A stretch of 64,000 nt of DNA from Paenibacillus xylanexedens (GTDB taxonomy: Bacteria > Bacillota > Bacilli > Paenibacillales > Paenibacillaceae): contig NZ_VEIO01000006.1 in NCBI RefSeq assembly GCF_007680605.1, forward strand, positions 72,008 to 136,007, written 5' to 3'. Positions 25,623 through 35,108 of the stretch are shown here, in pieces; the first letter of the stretch is position 1, and every line of letters starts with the position of its first letter. The position numbers and the translations under genes are program-made. Below the pieces are notes generated by a model. That model searched no databases, was not told the origin of the DNA, and saw only the letters and a list, made by a program, of their open reading frames with translations.

Positions 25623-26300
25623 TCAACTCATGCCTGCTTCACGTAGAAAATAATGCACAATCTCCGTCTGATATTTGATCCGTACAGCGCGTTTCAGGCT
25701 CCAGCACGTTTCCACGGTGACAGAATTCGCATGTAGCAACCTTGAAGCCGCTGTCCGAGCGGAGCCCGGCAACTCATGCCGCTTCAGATTAAAATGATGC
25801 TTGCCCACCGGTATAGATCGATTCATGCGTTCAATCACCCTGCGGCAGATCGGCACGCTGGAGCTGCCGGGATTGGTGATCAGCGTTTGTCCAAGTACGC
25901 GTGGACTGAGCTGTGACAGACCATTTGCCTCATGCAGATCGAGCCACCAGTCAGGCTGATGCTCGCGTGCAAGCTTGAACACGGCGGATGCCAGTGGATG
26001 CTTTGATTTTCCTGACTTGCGACGAGGAAAGGTGCGGTTCAGGTCGGGTTTGCCTCTGATTTTTTTGGCATAAGCCTGCTGGTTGACTCTCGGCACAATA
26101 ATCAAGGTTCCGCGATGGATCACACGTCGTCCCGCCATACAATCATCGGCAAGCTTCTGCGCAGCGGCCATGCTCGCGGTTTCATTGCCATGAACTCCGG
26201 ATGTAATTATCATGACGGGTCCGGGATTGGTTCCGCGTACGATGTAATAAGGCGTAGCATAGGGACTGGGTGCAGCAAGAACATGTCTGGTCACAAGCAT
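25623..26300 (-). CDS. Succinylglutamate desuccinylase/aspartoacylase family zinc hydrolase
   Basis: A 225-residue M14-like zinc amidohydrolase. The zinc site starts with SGVHGNETASM (His and Glu); the substrate Arg region is GKPDLNRTFPR, and WWLDLHEANG carries the second zinc His and an acidic residue. Family members remove acyl groups from amino acids (AstE, AspA) or trim peptides. It is shorter than aspartoacylase (about 300), so the C-terminal beta domain is reduced. GGAGGT lies seven bases before the ATG at 26300; a GTG at 26309 overlaps that site. It sits downstream of the ABC-2 exporter genes on the same strand, 107 bases apart. Confidence 0.8.
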   Translation of the reverse strand: MLVTRHVLAAPSPYATPYYIVRGTNPGPVMIITSGVHGNETASMAAAQKLADDCMAGRRVIHRGTLIIVPRVNQQAYAKKIRGKPDLNRTFPRRKSGKSKHPLASAVFKLAREHQPDWWLDLHEANGLSQLSPRVLGQTLITNPGSSSVPICRRVIERMNRSIPVGKHHFNLKRHELPGSARTAASRLLHANSVTVETCWSLKRAVRIKYQTEIVHYFLREAGMS

Positions 26301-26407
26301 GACCCTCACCTCCGCTACTACAGTACGTCATGTCCCTCTCTCCTGTAACGGCGTTCGAACAGTCCTGTAACCCGTTTCGCTATAAAATAGGCCAACCCCT
26401 GGACGAA

Positions 26408-27382
26408 TCAATAGACTTTGTGAATGACATCCTCGAAGTCGGGTTCCTTCATCTCAATATCGTCAATCTCTCCCCACTGCTCCAGCTCTTTCAAAATGTC
26501 CATTGTACGCCATTCCTTCCGGTTCACCCGTGCCGTCAGCACCTGATTGTCCATACTTGTAACCTGAATGGCGGAAGGCAACGCATCTGGCAGTTGAACC
26601 CGTCCACGGAAGGCCACACGGATCAATGTAGGTAAACCGATCGTATCCCGAAGGGAGGCGATGGTTCCGTCATAGGTCAGTTGTCCGTGGTTAATAACCA
26701 TGACGCGGCTGCATAGCTGTTCGATATCATCCATGTCGTGTGTAGTGAGCAGAATGGTTTTGCCAAACTCTTCATTTAGTGTGCGCAGGAACTGGCGTAT
26801 ATTTCGCTTCGCATTCACGTCCAGTCCGATGGTGGGTTCATCGAGAAAGAGTAGCTCTGGATCATGCAGCATGGATGCCGCCAGATCGGCCCGCATGCGC
26901 TGCCCGAGAGAGAGCTTGCGAACCGGGGTCGCCCAGAATGATTCGAGATCCAGCAGTTCAGCAAACTGGCACAGCCGTTTCTTTTTGACATCCGAACTCA
27001 CGCCGTACATCTCTGCCAAAATATCATAGGAATCCTTCACGGGTAAGTCCCACCAGAGCTGGCTTCGCTGTCCGAACACAACGCCGAGCTTGCGAACCGT
27101 TTTACGCCGTTCCTCATGTGGATTCATCCCGCCAAGCATCACCTCGCCCCCAGTCGGGTGAAGAATGCCTGTCAGCATTTTGATCGTAGTGGATTTACCA
27201 GCCCCGTTGGGGCCGATGTAGCCAACAAACTCTCCTTGCCTGACATCAAAACTGATATCACGTACCGCTTCTTTGGTTACATACTGGCGTGAAAACAAGG
27301 TGCGTACCCCTGAGAAGCGCCCTTCCCGCACGACAGGGGTTTTGAATTGTTTTTGCAGGTTGCGTGCTGTAATCATATCCAT
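26408..27382 (-). CDS. ABC-2 type exporter, ATP-binding protein
   Basis: A 324-residue ATPase: Walker A GPNGAGKSTT, signature KLSLGQRMRADLAASM, Walker B LLFLDEPTIGLD and the switch His in LLTTHDMDD. A C-terminal extension of about 80 residues is typical of the exporter group with ABC2_membrane_6 permeases. GYIGPNGAGKST follows an unusual leading stretch with GVRTLFSRQYVTKEAV, common in this subgroup. It is the third gene of a minus-strand operon after two permeases. The cargo is unknown. Confidence 0.9.
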   Translation of the reverse strand: MDMITARNLQKQFKTPVVREGRFSGVRTLFSRQYVTKEAVRDISFDVRQGEFVGYIGPNGAGKSTTIKMLTGILHPTGGEVMLGGMNPHEERRKTVRKLGVVFGQRSQLWWDLPVKDSYDILAEMYGVSSDVKKKRLCQFAELLDLESFWATPVRKLSLGQRMRADLAASMLHDPELLFLDEPTIGLDVNAKRNIRQFLRTLNEEFGKTILLTTHDMDDIEQLCSRVMVINHGQLTYDGTIASLRDTIGLPTLIRVAFRGRVQLPDALPSAIQVTSMDNQVLTARVNRKEWRTMDILKELEQWGEIDDIEMKEPDFEDVIHKVY

Positions 27383-27439
27383 GTGTATTTCGCCTCCTCC
27401 GTTAATGTGTAAATAAATCGTTCAATGTATATAACTTCT

Positions 27440-28240
27440 CTAACTACCCGTACTTTGATATTTAGTCATGCCGAACGCCCAGAACCGCAAACTGGCTACC
27501 AGACATATCACGGCTACCGCAGCAATGACGGCTAGCACCCAAGCGCCGCCTTCACCGCGAAGCAAGTAGAGGGATGGAATATAGTTTACAAATCCGACGG
27601 GAATGACGGTCAGCAGCAGGCTGGACATCCATTTGGGATAGAGGGTGAGCGGATATTGAGCCGCGGTGCGGGCTGCATCCTCCGTGATGACTTGCAACTC
27701 CTCGATGCGTGTGGTCCAGAAACCAAGAGTCGCTGTAGCGAGTCCGATGGAAAAAAGAATGATGGCTCCGGTCACAATGACGAACAGGGAGAGAGGGATA
27801 ACCGTCCAGCCGATCTGACCGCTATGCATCATCCCCGCAAGCGACCAGCATAGAATGAATCCGCCTTGAAGTATTTCGCCAATCATGATGCGGAAGTTCT
27901 GCGGCATCAGTGCCAGCAGGACAGGCATAGGTCGTGTCAGCAGTTGATCCAGCTCACCGCCCACCAAATATTTTTCCAGATGATGCACTTCATTGCCGAA
28001 TGTGCGATATAACGTTTTGGATAAGGTCATGATGGCAAAGAGATAACCAATTTCATGTAATGACCAGCCTTTAATTGCACCGAATTTGTGCAGTACTAAC
28101 GCGACCATCAGAAATTCGGAGATTTGAATAAGTGCCGCCAGGATGGCTCCCAGCACGAAGTTAAACTTGTACTGCATCCGGCTGCGGATGCTGGTTCGAA
28201 TGAGTATTTTATATAAGTGGAACCACGAGATAGGTTTCAT
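27440..28240 (-). CDS. ABC-2 type exporter, permease subunit
   Basis: A 266-residue six-span membrane protein of the ABC-2 family-6 type. The marker segment EKYLVGGELDQLLTRPMPV (the E-L-D-x-L-L-x-R-P motif) is present near residues 93-112. Its start overlaps the stop of the upstream permease gene by four bases (ATGA type), so the two subunits are translationally coupled and probably form a heterodimer served by the ATPase at 26408. Members in Paenibacillus are usually annotated only as ABC transporter permeases. The substrate is unknown. Confidence 0.87.
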   Translation of the reverse strand: MKPISWFHLYKILIRTSIRSRMQYKFNFVLGAILAALIQISEFLMVALVLHKFGAIKGWSLHEIGYLFAIMTLSKTLYRTFGNEVHHLEKYLVGGELDQLLTRPMPVLLALMPQNFRIMIGEILQGGFILCWSLAGMMHSGQIGWTVIPLSLFVIVTGAIILFSIGLATATLGFWTTRIEELQVITEDAARTAAQYPLTLYPKWMSSLLLTVIPVGFVNYIPSLYLLRGEGGAWVLAVIAAVAVICLVASLRFWAFGMTKYQSTGS

Positions 28241-29013
28241 CCTCCCTGCACCTCCACTTTACGGCGTAACACTTGGGTAAGGGCAAGACAGATTAACGTC
28301 ATGACTACACACCAAAGCAAGGTTCCCCATAACAAGGAGCCATCTTCAAAACCAAGATAAATTCGGGTAGGGACGTAAAGCAGAAATGGATAAGGCGACA
28401 GCCAGGCCAGTTGTTCCAGCCATTTCGGCAGCCATTCCAGCGGGATAAAGAAACCGGCCATCAGGTTCATCAGGGCATGATTGGCCCAGTGCAGCCAGGA
28501 CGATTCCGTAGTCCACATCGATGTGACTCCGATGATATAGTTCATGCAGATGGACAAGTACGCTGCGCCGGCAAGTGCAAGTGCGGCATAACCTAAAGTC
28601 CAGGCCTCTGAAGGCCATTTCAGGGAAAAAACGATAGAGTAGAGAAGATAGATCGGAAGGCTTTTGTACACGAACTGGTAGGCGATCTGCCCCCATTCCC
28701 GTGCCATCAGGTGAGTAAACAGATGTACCGGACGCATGAGATCCAGTGCAATCTGCCCTGTCCTGACACTGAGCGGAATACCGAGTCCGTTGGTCAGAAA
28801 GCCTGAGATCCAGAGTGATGCTTGCGTGAAGGCAATATAGCTGATCATCCCCTGAACTCCGTATTCTCCGAGCTGGTGGTCAGCCCCGATACCGATCCAG
28901 AGACAAGCATACATGTAGCCAAACATGGCGCTTGCCAGGTTATGTACCATGTGTGCCCCGCGATATTGCAGGTTTCGGGCGTAGGCTTTGGAAGCCAACG
29001 TGAAATAAAGCAT
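28237..29013 (-). CDS. ABC-2 type exporter, permease subunit
   Basis: A 258-residue six-span protein, first gene of the exporter operon. The equivalent of the family motif reads SVRTGQIALDLMRPVHLF, near residue 85. The start at 29013 is set by GGAGGTG eight bases upstream; the open frame continues to 29097, but that extension has no ribosome site and a Cys-rich sequence unlike a membrane-protein start. The 307-base gap upstream is shared with degV, which is divergent. Confidence 0.85.
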   Translation of the reverse strand: MLYFTLASKAYARNLQYRGAHMVHNLASAMFGYMYACLWIGIGADHQLGEYGVQGMISYIAFTQASLWISGFLTNGLGIPLSVRTGQIALDLMRPVHLFTHLMAREWGQIAYQFVYKSLPIYLLYSIVFSLKWPSEAWTLGYAALALAGAAYLSICMNYIIGVTSMWTTESSWLHWANHALMNLMAGFFIPLEWLPKWLEQLAWLSPYPFLLYVPTRIYLGFEDGSLLWGTLLWCVVMTLICLALTQVLRRKVEVQGG

Positions 29014-29193
29014 ATGACACCTCCGATAAGTGGATTGAACGGCGGACCCGTTCACTTCAGTCAAGGCGAAAAAGAGAGAAGGACAACAGCATACCAATAT
29101 ATTCCTTCACAGGCAAGACATTTTTTTAGTGATTACTAGAACGTAAGGGATTGTTCATGAATGCGCCACAAGACAGGCAGGGGAGAATTCCTT

Positions 29194-29284
29194 TATAATG
29201 AAGAGGTAAAACAGCAAGCGTTTACAATTGTGTTTATTCAAATTTAAAATAACCGCCGGGCATGTGCCTGACGATGGGTATAAT
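29194..29284 (+). promoter_or_regulatory. Candidate promoter elements upstream of degV
   Basis: Two TATAAT hexamers on the plus strand (29194-29199 and 29279-29284) lie in the 307-base gap between the divergent exporter and degV genes. The second gives a leader of about 30 bases. Neither has a convincing -35 box, so the choice is uncertain. Nothing else stands out in the gap. Confidence 0.3.
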
Positions 29285-29320
29285 ACCAGCACGAACAATC
29301 CGGCAAGAGAGAAGGATGTC

Positions 29321-30163
29321 ATGAAGAAAATTGCATGGGTCACCGACAGCACCAGTACACTGGATTCCGCTTTTGCGGAGCAAAATCATATCTACATCGT
29401 GCCGTTGCGCATTGTATTTGGCGAGGAATGTTACCGGGAGACCGAGGAAATCTCGTCCGATACATTTTATGAGAAATTGGCAGCTTCATCGCGCGCGAGC
29501 AGTTCACAACCGCCGATTGGCGAGTTTATCGAACTGTATGAATCCATTAAGGATCGGTACGATGAGATTATAACGATTCACTGCTCCACGGCACTTAGCG
29601 GAACGCTCCACACCTCGATGCAGGCAGCGGAGATGGCAGGCGTGACGGTTACCGCAATTGATTCTAGGGCAGGAGCCTATCCTCTTCGGGAGATGATTCT
29701 GCAGGGTCTGGAATGGCAGAAACAGGGATGTTCGGCTGCTGAAATTAAAACACGTATCGAACAGATGATTGATAACATGTCTTTCTATCTGATTCCTGCA
29801 AGTCTTCAAAATCTTCATCGCAGCGGTCGTGTGACAGGGACACAATTAATCATCAGCCAATTGCTAAAGATCCACTTGTTGCTTCGATTCGAAGAGGGGA
29901 AAGTGGTGGTGAATGAGAAGATTCGCACGTTCAAACGTACCAAAGAGCGCATGCTTGAGATGCTGAAAAAAGATATGGAAAAGGTGAAACATGTATGCAT
30001 TATGCATGCAAACAATCACGATGAAGCCCATAGTATCAAACAGCAGATCGCGGAGCTGCTTCCACGTTTGAGAACAGAAATCATGCCATTTATTCCAGTA
30101 GTCAGCATTCATGCCGGGGCCGGGACAATCGGATTGTGCTGGATTCGTGGGGAACATGCATAG
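29321..30163 (+). CDS. DegV family fatty-acid-binding protein
   Basis: A 280-residue protein of the DegV/FakB family, which binds a fatty acid and presents it to the kinase FakA. Typical blocks: AWVTDSTSTLD at the start, SSSQPPIGEF near residue 65, STALSGTLHTSMQAA near 90, IDSRAGAYPLREM near 115 and LHRSGRVTGTQ near 170. There is no FakA partner in the window. GAAGGATG precedes the ATG at 29321; the open frame to 29228 has no ribosome site. A terminator follows the gene. Confidence 0.87.
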   Translation: MKKIAWVTDSTSTLDSAFAEQNHIYIVPLRIVFGEECYRETEEISSDTFYEKLAASSRASSSQPPIGEFIELYESIKDRYDEIITIHCSTALSGTLHTSMQAAEMAGVTVTAIDSRAGAYPLREMILQGLEWQKQGCSAAEIKTRIEQMIDNMSFYLIPASLQNLHRSGRVTGTQLIISQLLKIHLLLRFEEGKVVVNEKIRTFKRTKERMLEMLKKDMEKVKHVCIMHANNHDEAHSIKQQIAELLPRLRTEIMPFIPVVSIHAGAGTIGLCWIRGEHA

Positions 30164-30223
30164 CAATTGAATGAACGTTGATCAATACTGGTTATATCAA
30201 TGAAGTGAGAGAAAACCTCACCA

Positions 30224-30315
30224 TAATTAACATCATAAATTACGTCATTAATTACGTCATATAAGCCTGATGAAGCACACTTGAATCTGAAGTGCCTGCT
30301 TGGTCAGGTTTTTTT
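30224..30315 (+). promoter_or_regulatory. Direct repeats and degV terminator before the two-component genes
   Basis: AATTACGTCAT occurs at 30238-30248 and 30250-30260, with a weaker AATTAACATCAT just before, a 12-13-base period typical of response-regulator sites. CCTGA (30266-30270) and TCAGG (30304-30308), with an inner GCACACTT/AAGTGC stem, are followed by TTTTTTT: the probable degV terminator. The promoter for the 30413 gene must lie after it. Confidence 0.45.
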
Positions 30316-30412
30316 GAACGATCATTGCCAATTTCATCAAACTGTGAGGTAATAAAGAAAACGGTCTTATAGAATAGCTTCATAGAAAATGTTTAATGCC
30401 GGAGGGGAGTTT

Positions 30413-31129
30413 ATGTCAAGTCATCGCTTGTTGCTTGTGGAAGACGATCGTTCGATTAGCGAGATGGTCGGTCCTTATTTGGAAAAAGAGGGCTTTGACC
30501 TTACATATGCCTATGACGGTCTGGAGGCAGAACGGCTGTTCAACGAGGCGAAGCCTGGTTTTGACCTGATTATTCTTGATCTGATGTTGCCACATCGCAG
30601 CGGGATGGATGTCCTGCAAACCATTCGCGCGAGAAGTCTGGTCCCCGTGCTAATTCTATCTGCCAAAGATGGGGACGTAGATAAAGCACTGGGCCTTGGC
30701 TTCGGGGCTGACGATTACCTGAGCAAACCGTTCTCGCTGATTGAGCTGACAGCTCGCATCAAAGCGGCCATCCGCCGTGCCAATTACACCGCCCAGCCTG
30801 CGGAAGAAGAGACACATGACCACAGGATAATTCTCGGCGGACTTGTGGTAGATATGGAAACGTATGAGGTAGAGCGTGAAGGAGAGCCCATCAAGTTAAC
30901 GTCCAAGGAGTTTGGTATTTTAAAATTATTGGTCACCCATCCCGGCAAAGTGTTCACCAAAGCTCAGATTTATGCGTCTGTCTGGAATGATCACTATTAT
31001 GGCGATGAAAATATTATCAACGTACATATGCGCCGCTTGCGAGAAAAGCTGGAAGTTGATCCTTCTGCTCCACGTTACATTAAAACGTTATGGGGCATTG
31101 GGTATAAGCTGGAGGCGGAGCCGGTATGA
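30413..31129 (+). CDS. OmpR/PhoB-type response regulator
   Basis: A 238-residue regulator: a receiver domain (1-120) with acidic pair LLVEDDRS, phospho-acceptor Asp in LIILDLMLPH, Thr/Ser region LILSAK and Lys in DYLSKPFS; and a C-terminal OmpR winged helix (about 140-235, VFTKAQIYASVW, NVHMRRLREKLE, IKTLWGIGYKL). GGAGGGGAG precedes the ATG at 30413. Its last four bases overlap the kinase start. With the downstream ABC genes it forms a likely antimicrobial-peptide or envelope-stress module. Confidence 0.92.
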   Translation: MSSHRLLLVEDDRSISEMVGPYLEKEGFDLTYAYDGLEAERLFNEAKPGFDLIILDLMLPHRSGMDVLQTIRARSLVPVLILSAKDGDVDKALGLGFGADDYLSKPFSLIELTARIKAAIRRANYTAQPAEEETHDHRIILGGLVVDMETYEVEREGEPIKLTSKEFGILKLLVTHPGKVFTKAQIYASVWNDHYYGDENIINVHMRRLREKLEVDPSAPRYIKTLWGIGYKLEAEPV

Positions 31130-32070
31130 TTATGATGCTGTGGTTGCTTGCGGTATCTACGATCCTGCTTGCATGTGCTGTTATTGCGCTTGTATTAAAG
31201 CTTCGTAAACGAAGTACGCATCTAACCTATATTCACAATAAAGTGTCGGGTATTCTTGAGCAGGGTACGTTCGAACGACTACTTGTATTTGATAGCGATG
31301 CACAGGTAAGCCGGCTCTTGAACGACATGAACCGGTTGCTTGAGCACGCCCATCTGGCCAAAGCAGATTATGCCAACCAGGAGAAGGAGATGCGTCATAT
31401 GCTCTCCAACATCTCACATGATCTGAAGACCCCGCTTACCGTTGTACTCGGGTACAGTGAAACGCTGCTGCACAGTTCTTCTCTGACCGATGAGGAGCGG
31501 AGGGGAATGACGGAGAAAATACAGGATAAAGCACAGGAAGTGCTGCGTTTGATGCATTCCTTTTTTGATCTCGCCAAGCTTGAATCGGGAGACCGTCAGC
31601 TGGAACTTAGCCGGGTGAATATTAGTGAGTTGTGCAGGGTAAAAATGTTATCGTTTTACGAATTGCTTACGAAGCTGGGGTTGCAAGTGGAGCTGAGCAT
31701 TCCGGAGCAGGATGTGTTCGTTCGCGCCAACGAAGAGGCACTGGATCGCGTGCTGGACAACCTGATCACCAATGCGATGAAATATGGCGCCGACGGCAAG
31801 GAGCTCGGAATAGCTATACTGAACAGAGAAGGAGAGCCCGTTACTGTGCAAGTATGGGACCGTGGCAAAGGTATCCCGGAACAGGAGCACAGTCGTGTCT
31901 TTGAACGAATGTACACGCTGGAGGATTCCCGTAATCGGATGTATCAGGGTAGCGGTCTCGGTTTAACCATCACGAAGCGGCTCGTTGAACGCATGGGTGG
32001 ACGTATCGAAGTACAGAGCGTGCCACATCAGCGGACGGCTTTTTCTTTTACATTGGAAGAAATGTTGTAG
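31126..32070 (+). CDS. Sensor histidine kinase
   Basis: A 314-residue kinase with a single N-terminal span (about 3-24) and no real extracellular domain, followed by a linker and a HisKA domain: the phospho-accepting His lies in NISHDLKTPLT near residue 98. The ATPase has N-box LITNAMKYG, G1 DRGKGIP and G2 GSGLGLTITKRL. Kinases without a sensing domain often read the state of a partner transporter, as BceS does. The ABC genes 190 bases downstream fit that idea, although the transporter is not of BceAB type. It overlaps the regulator by four bases. Confidence 0.9.
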   Translation: MIMMLWLLAVSTILLACAVIALVLKLRKRSTHLTYIHNKVSGILEQGTFERLLVFDSDAQVSRLLNDMNRLLEHAHLAKADYANQEKEMRHMLSNISHDLKTPLTVVLGYSETLLHSSSLTDEERRGMTEKIQDKAQEVLRLMHSFFDLAKLESGDRQLELSRVNISELCRVKMLSFYELLTKLGLQVELSIPEQDVFVRANEEALDRVLDNLITNAMKYGADGKELGIAILNREGEPVTVQVWDRGKGIPEQEHSRVFERMYTLEDSRNRMYQGSGLGLTITKRLVERMGGRIEVQSVPHQRTAFSFTLEEML

Positions 32071-32263
32071 AGCCGTAAAGACTTAACTATTCCAAGTTGC
32101 TGGTTATTCCTATACAGGTCAATTTTCCAATGAAGTGTCTGAACAAATCAGCACGCGTTCCAACTTAAGATTTTTGTAAGATTTGATTAATAAAAAAGCA
32201 GACTTTTTTCTTTACAATACAGACATAAGCACCCGAGCAGGGGACGTAAAGGAGAATGACCAG

Positions 32264-33187
32264 ATGAGTTATATAGCACGGACCATAAATCTTACCAAGG
32301 TGTACGAAGGAACAGAGGTCGTATCTGGCGTTAACATGAATATTAAGCAAGGTGAAATCTATGGATTTTTAGGGCCAAACGGAGCAGGGAAAACAACGTT
32401 AATGAAAATGTTAACCAACCTTGTTAAACCTACTGCGGGTGAGATCGAACTCTTTGGCGAAAAGCTAAACCCGGACTCTTACGAATTATTGAAACGAATG
32501 GGCAGTATTATCGAGTATCCCTTTTTCTATGACAAACTGTCAGCATGGGAAAATCTGGATCTTCACTGTGAGTATATGGGGTTCACGAGCAAACAGGTGA
32601 TTGGAAAATATATGGAAATGGTCGGTTTGAAGGATGCGGGCAAAAAACCTGTGAAGGACTTCTCTCTCGGTATGAAGCAACGTCTTGGGTTGGCTCGTGC
32701 GCTGATTACGACACCCGAGTTGTTAATTCTGGATGAACCGATCAATGGACTTGACCCGGTGGGGATCAAAGAGATGCGTGATCTCTTTAAACGATTGAGC
32801 ACAGAATATCGCATTACGATGTTGATCTCCAGTCACATTCTGGGTGAAGTGGAGCAGGTTGCGGACACGATTGGTATCATTCATGAAGGAAGGCTTGTCG
32901 AAGAAGTATCCATGGAGAGTATTCGTGGCAGTCATACCGATTATATTGAAGTACAGGCTGCGGATCCTAAGAGGGCTGCATACGTCGTAGAACATTTGTT
33001 GCACCTGAGCAATTATAAGCTGTTCGATGAGAAGACGTTGCGTGTCTATGACCCAGATATAACGACTTCCGATCTTAACAGCAAGTTGGTTCAGCACGGG
33101 GTTGAGGTGGAGTCGATCTCTAAACGTTCGCACTCCCTGGAAGAGCACTTCATGGGTCTGATGAAAGGGGCTGATGACGTTGCTTAA
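32264..33187 (+). CDS. ABC transporter ATP-binding protein, BcrA-like
   Basis: A 307-residue ATPase: Walker A GPNGAGKTT, signature DFSLGMKQRLGLARAL, Walker B LLILDEPINGLDP, and His of the H-loop in SSHILGEVEQVAD. It belongs to the bacitracin/lantibiotic-immunity group (BcrA, McdF-like) by overall pattern, including the GSIIEYPFFYDKLSAWENL block. AAAGGAG is eight bases before the ATG at 32264; the longer frame to 32183 lacks a ribosome site. It overlaps the permease gene by 14 bases. It follows the two-component genes, which probably induce it. Confidence 0.88.
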   Translation: MSYIARTINLTKVYEGTEVVSGVNMNIKQGEIYGFLGPNGAGKTTLMKMLTNLVKPTAGEIELFGEKLNPDSYELLKRMGSIIEYPFFYDKLSAWENLDLHCEYMGFTSKQVIGKYMEMVGLKDAGKKPVKDFSLGMKQRLGLARALITTPELLILDEPINGLDPVGIKEMRDLFKRLSTEYRITMLISSHILGEVEQVADTIGIIHEGRLVEEVSMESIRGSHTDYIEVQAADPKRAAYVVEHLLHLSNYKLFDEKTLRVYDPDITTSDLNSKLVQHGVEVESISKRSHSLEEHFMGLMKGADDVA

Positions 33188-33887
33188 ACTCATTCGTCTG
33201 GAATGGCGCAAGCATCGCTTTGCCCGGAATTTTGTGGGTGCAGGCATTGCCATTGTCAGCATTCTTCTATTTATGATTATGATCGGTTTTACAAATTTGG
33301 GGGCTGAAGATTATGCCTTGGCCGATTACCATGGGGCCTTTATGCTAATTGATACATTTTCCAGGGCCGTGTTTATTATATTTGCCGGTTCCTTGATATC
33401 CAAACTGATTATTAGCGAGTATAGGGATAAAACAATGAATGTAATGTTTACCTATCCGATCAAACGGCATAAAATCATTGGTGCAAAGTTAATGTTAGTG
33501 TTTGTGTTTACGTTTGCGATGATTATGTTTACGGACATTTTAATGGGTGCGCTCCTGCTAGTCGTAAATCAGTATTACGGTTTTATTACCGAGCCGCTGG
33601 GACCAGCAGCTTTGGGACAGACCGTGCTGAAATATACCATCAGTTCCCTATCTGCCGCCGCCATGGCTCTGATTCCTCTATTCTTCGGTATGCGCAAGCA
33701 TTCGGTGACGGCTACAATGGTTGCTTCCATTTTTCTTGTTCTCATCGTATGCTCCGGTTTTAGCGGTTCCAGTGGGCCTACCATGTCGGTCAATAACATC
33801 ATCGTAATTCCGTTGACCTTGGGTGCAATCGGCTTATGGATCGCTACACGTTCCATGACACGGTTGGAAACCAAAGACTTGAATTAA
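33174..33887 (+). CDS. ABC-2 family exporter permease
   Basis: A 237-residue membrane protein with six spans of the ABC-2 (membrane_4) type: FVGAGIAIVSILLFMIMI near residues 20-38, later ISEYRDKTMNVMFTYPIKRHK, the conserved cytoplasmic loop, then four spans. It is translationally coupled to the ATPase through a 14-base overlap. Together they form a small exporter or self-protection pump of the kind that confers bacitracin or lantibiotic resistance; the actual substrate is unknown. pdxK begins 117 bases later. Confidence 0.85.
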   Translation: MTLLKLIRLEWRKHRFARNFVGAGIAIVSILLFMIMIGFTNLGAEDYALADYHGAFMLIDTFSRAVFIIFAGSLISKLIISEYRDKTMNVMFTYPIKRHKIIGAKLMLVFVFTFAMIMFTDILMGALLLVVNQYYGFITEPLGPAALGQTVLKYTISSLSAAAMALIPLFFGMRKHSVTATMVASIFLVLIVCSGFSGSSGPTMSVNNIIVIPLTLGAIGLWIATRSMTRLETKDLN

Positions 33888-34004
33888 GACATGATCTCTT
33901 TTGTGCTGAAAAGCATGCTACGTGTGGCCTCACATGCCATTGACATCCGCTCGTACAAGGGATAGGATAGTGTCAACTGAAACACGAAGGAGAATAGAAC
34001 GACC

Positions 34005-34817
34005 ATGACGATTCCGAAAACATTAACAATCGCTGGCTCGGATACGAGCGGTGGCGCAGGCATTCAAGCTGATTTGAAAACATTCCAGGAGCTGGGCGTA
34101 TACGGCATGACCGTATTAACAACGGTTGTTTCCATGGAACCTGAGACATGGGATCACCAGGTCTTTCCTGTAGAATTAAATGTAGTTGAGGCTCAGCTTC
34201 GCACGGTGCTGGACGGGATTGGTTTTGACGCGATGAAAACGGGCATGCTCGGTTCAGTGGATATCATTGAGCTTGTTGCCAAACATATTCGCCGTAGCGG
34301 TCTGCCGCAAATCGTTATCGATCCCGTTATGGTGTGCAAAGGTACGGATGAGGTGCTACAGCCGGAAAACACCGAAGCCATGATCGAATTTTTGCTCCCG
34401 GGTGCGGATCTTGTAACACCTAATCTCTTCGAAGCTTCCCAACTGGCAAAGAGTGGCCCGATTCGTTCGAAAGAGCAGATGGAAGCTGCGGCAGCCACCA
34501 TTCACGCGCATGGTGCCAAACATGTCCTGATTAAAGACCGCGGTGTAATTAACCCGGGTAAAGCCATGGATTTGCTCTATGACGGAACCAATTACGATTG
34601 GTTCGAAGCTGATGTTGTCGGTTCCGGTTACACCCATGGTGCAGGATGCACAACATCTGCGGCTATTACTGCCGGGCTCGCTCGTGGACTCTCCGTGAAA
34701 GAGGCTGTACGTGAAGGAAAAGCTTTTGTAACCAAAGCGATTGCTGGCGGGTTCCCGTTGAACCGCTTTGTTGGGCCTACTTTGCACGTAGCCCATCGTT
34801 TGGAGCACCAACGTTAA
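34005..34817 (+). CDS. pdxK: Pyridoxine/pyridoxal/pyridoxamine kinase
   Basis: A 270-residue ribokinase-like enzyme that phosphorylates vitamin B6 vitamers. It matches the Bacillus subtilis PdxK (ThiD-type) sequence I remember: LTIAGSDTSGGAGIQADLK at the start, VYGMTVLTTVVSM, DAMKTGMLGSVDIIEL, IDPVMVCKGTDEVL and a catalytic anion-hole YTHGAGCTTSAAI near residue 212. ThiD proper uses related residues for hydroxymethylpyrimidine, so a ThiD role is a second possibility. AAGGAG is about 10 bases before the ATG. A terminator follows at 34905. Confidence 0.85.
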   Translation: MTIPKTLTIAGSDTSGGAGIQADLKTFQELGVYGMTVLTTVVSMEPETWDHQVFPVELNVVEAQLRTVLDGIGFDAMKTGMLGSVDIIELVAKHIRRSGLPQIVIDPVMVCKGTDEVLQPENTEAMIEFLLPGADLVTPNLFEASQLAKSGPIRSKEQMEAAAATIHAHGAKHVLIKDRGVINPGKAMDLLYDGTNYDWFEADVVGSGYTHGAGCTTSAAITAGLARGLSVKEAVREGKAFVTKAIAGGFPLNRFVGPTLHVAHRLEHQR

Positions 34818-34904
34818 TTTGCGTTTTGTATAAGTTTGTCCTCAATAGGACAGGTTGCATCAAAGCGATAATTTTGATAAGCATATCCCGAATTTCATCT
34901 CAGG

Positions 34905-34949
34905 AGCGGTCAACGAACAGCGTAGTATCTGTTGGCTGCTTCTTTTTTT
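34905..34949 (+). terminator. Intrinsic terminator of pdxK
   Basis: AACAG (34916-34920) pairs with CTGTT (34929-34933) and AGC (34905-34907) with GCT (34938-34940), with an internal loop, then TCTTTTTTT. The rest of the gap to 35109 holds an AT-rich likely promoter but no gene. Confidence 0.6.
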
Positions 34950-35108
34950 GCGTATTTTGATAAAAAATAGTAACTTTTGGTATATGTTAATCGTATATAT
35001 GATGGGGCTATTCCTGAATATAAATGGATTTATATGGATGAATCAGGACACATGAACGACACATGGAGCAGGTATGTTATCTATAGAAATAAAGAAGGAG
35101 AGTCGGTC

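Noticed and set aside
34977..35108. N-terminal extension of the second response regulator
   Set aside because: The extension lacks homology to receiver domains and a ribosome site; AAGGAGAG sits before the ATG at 35109.
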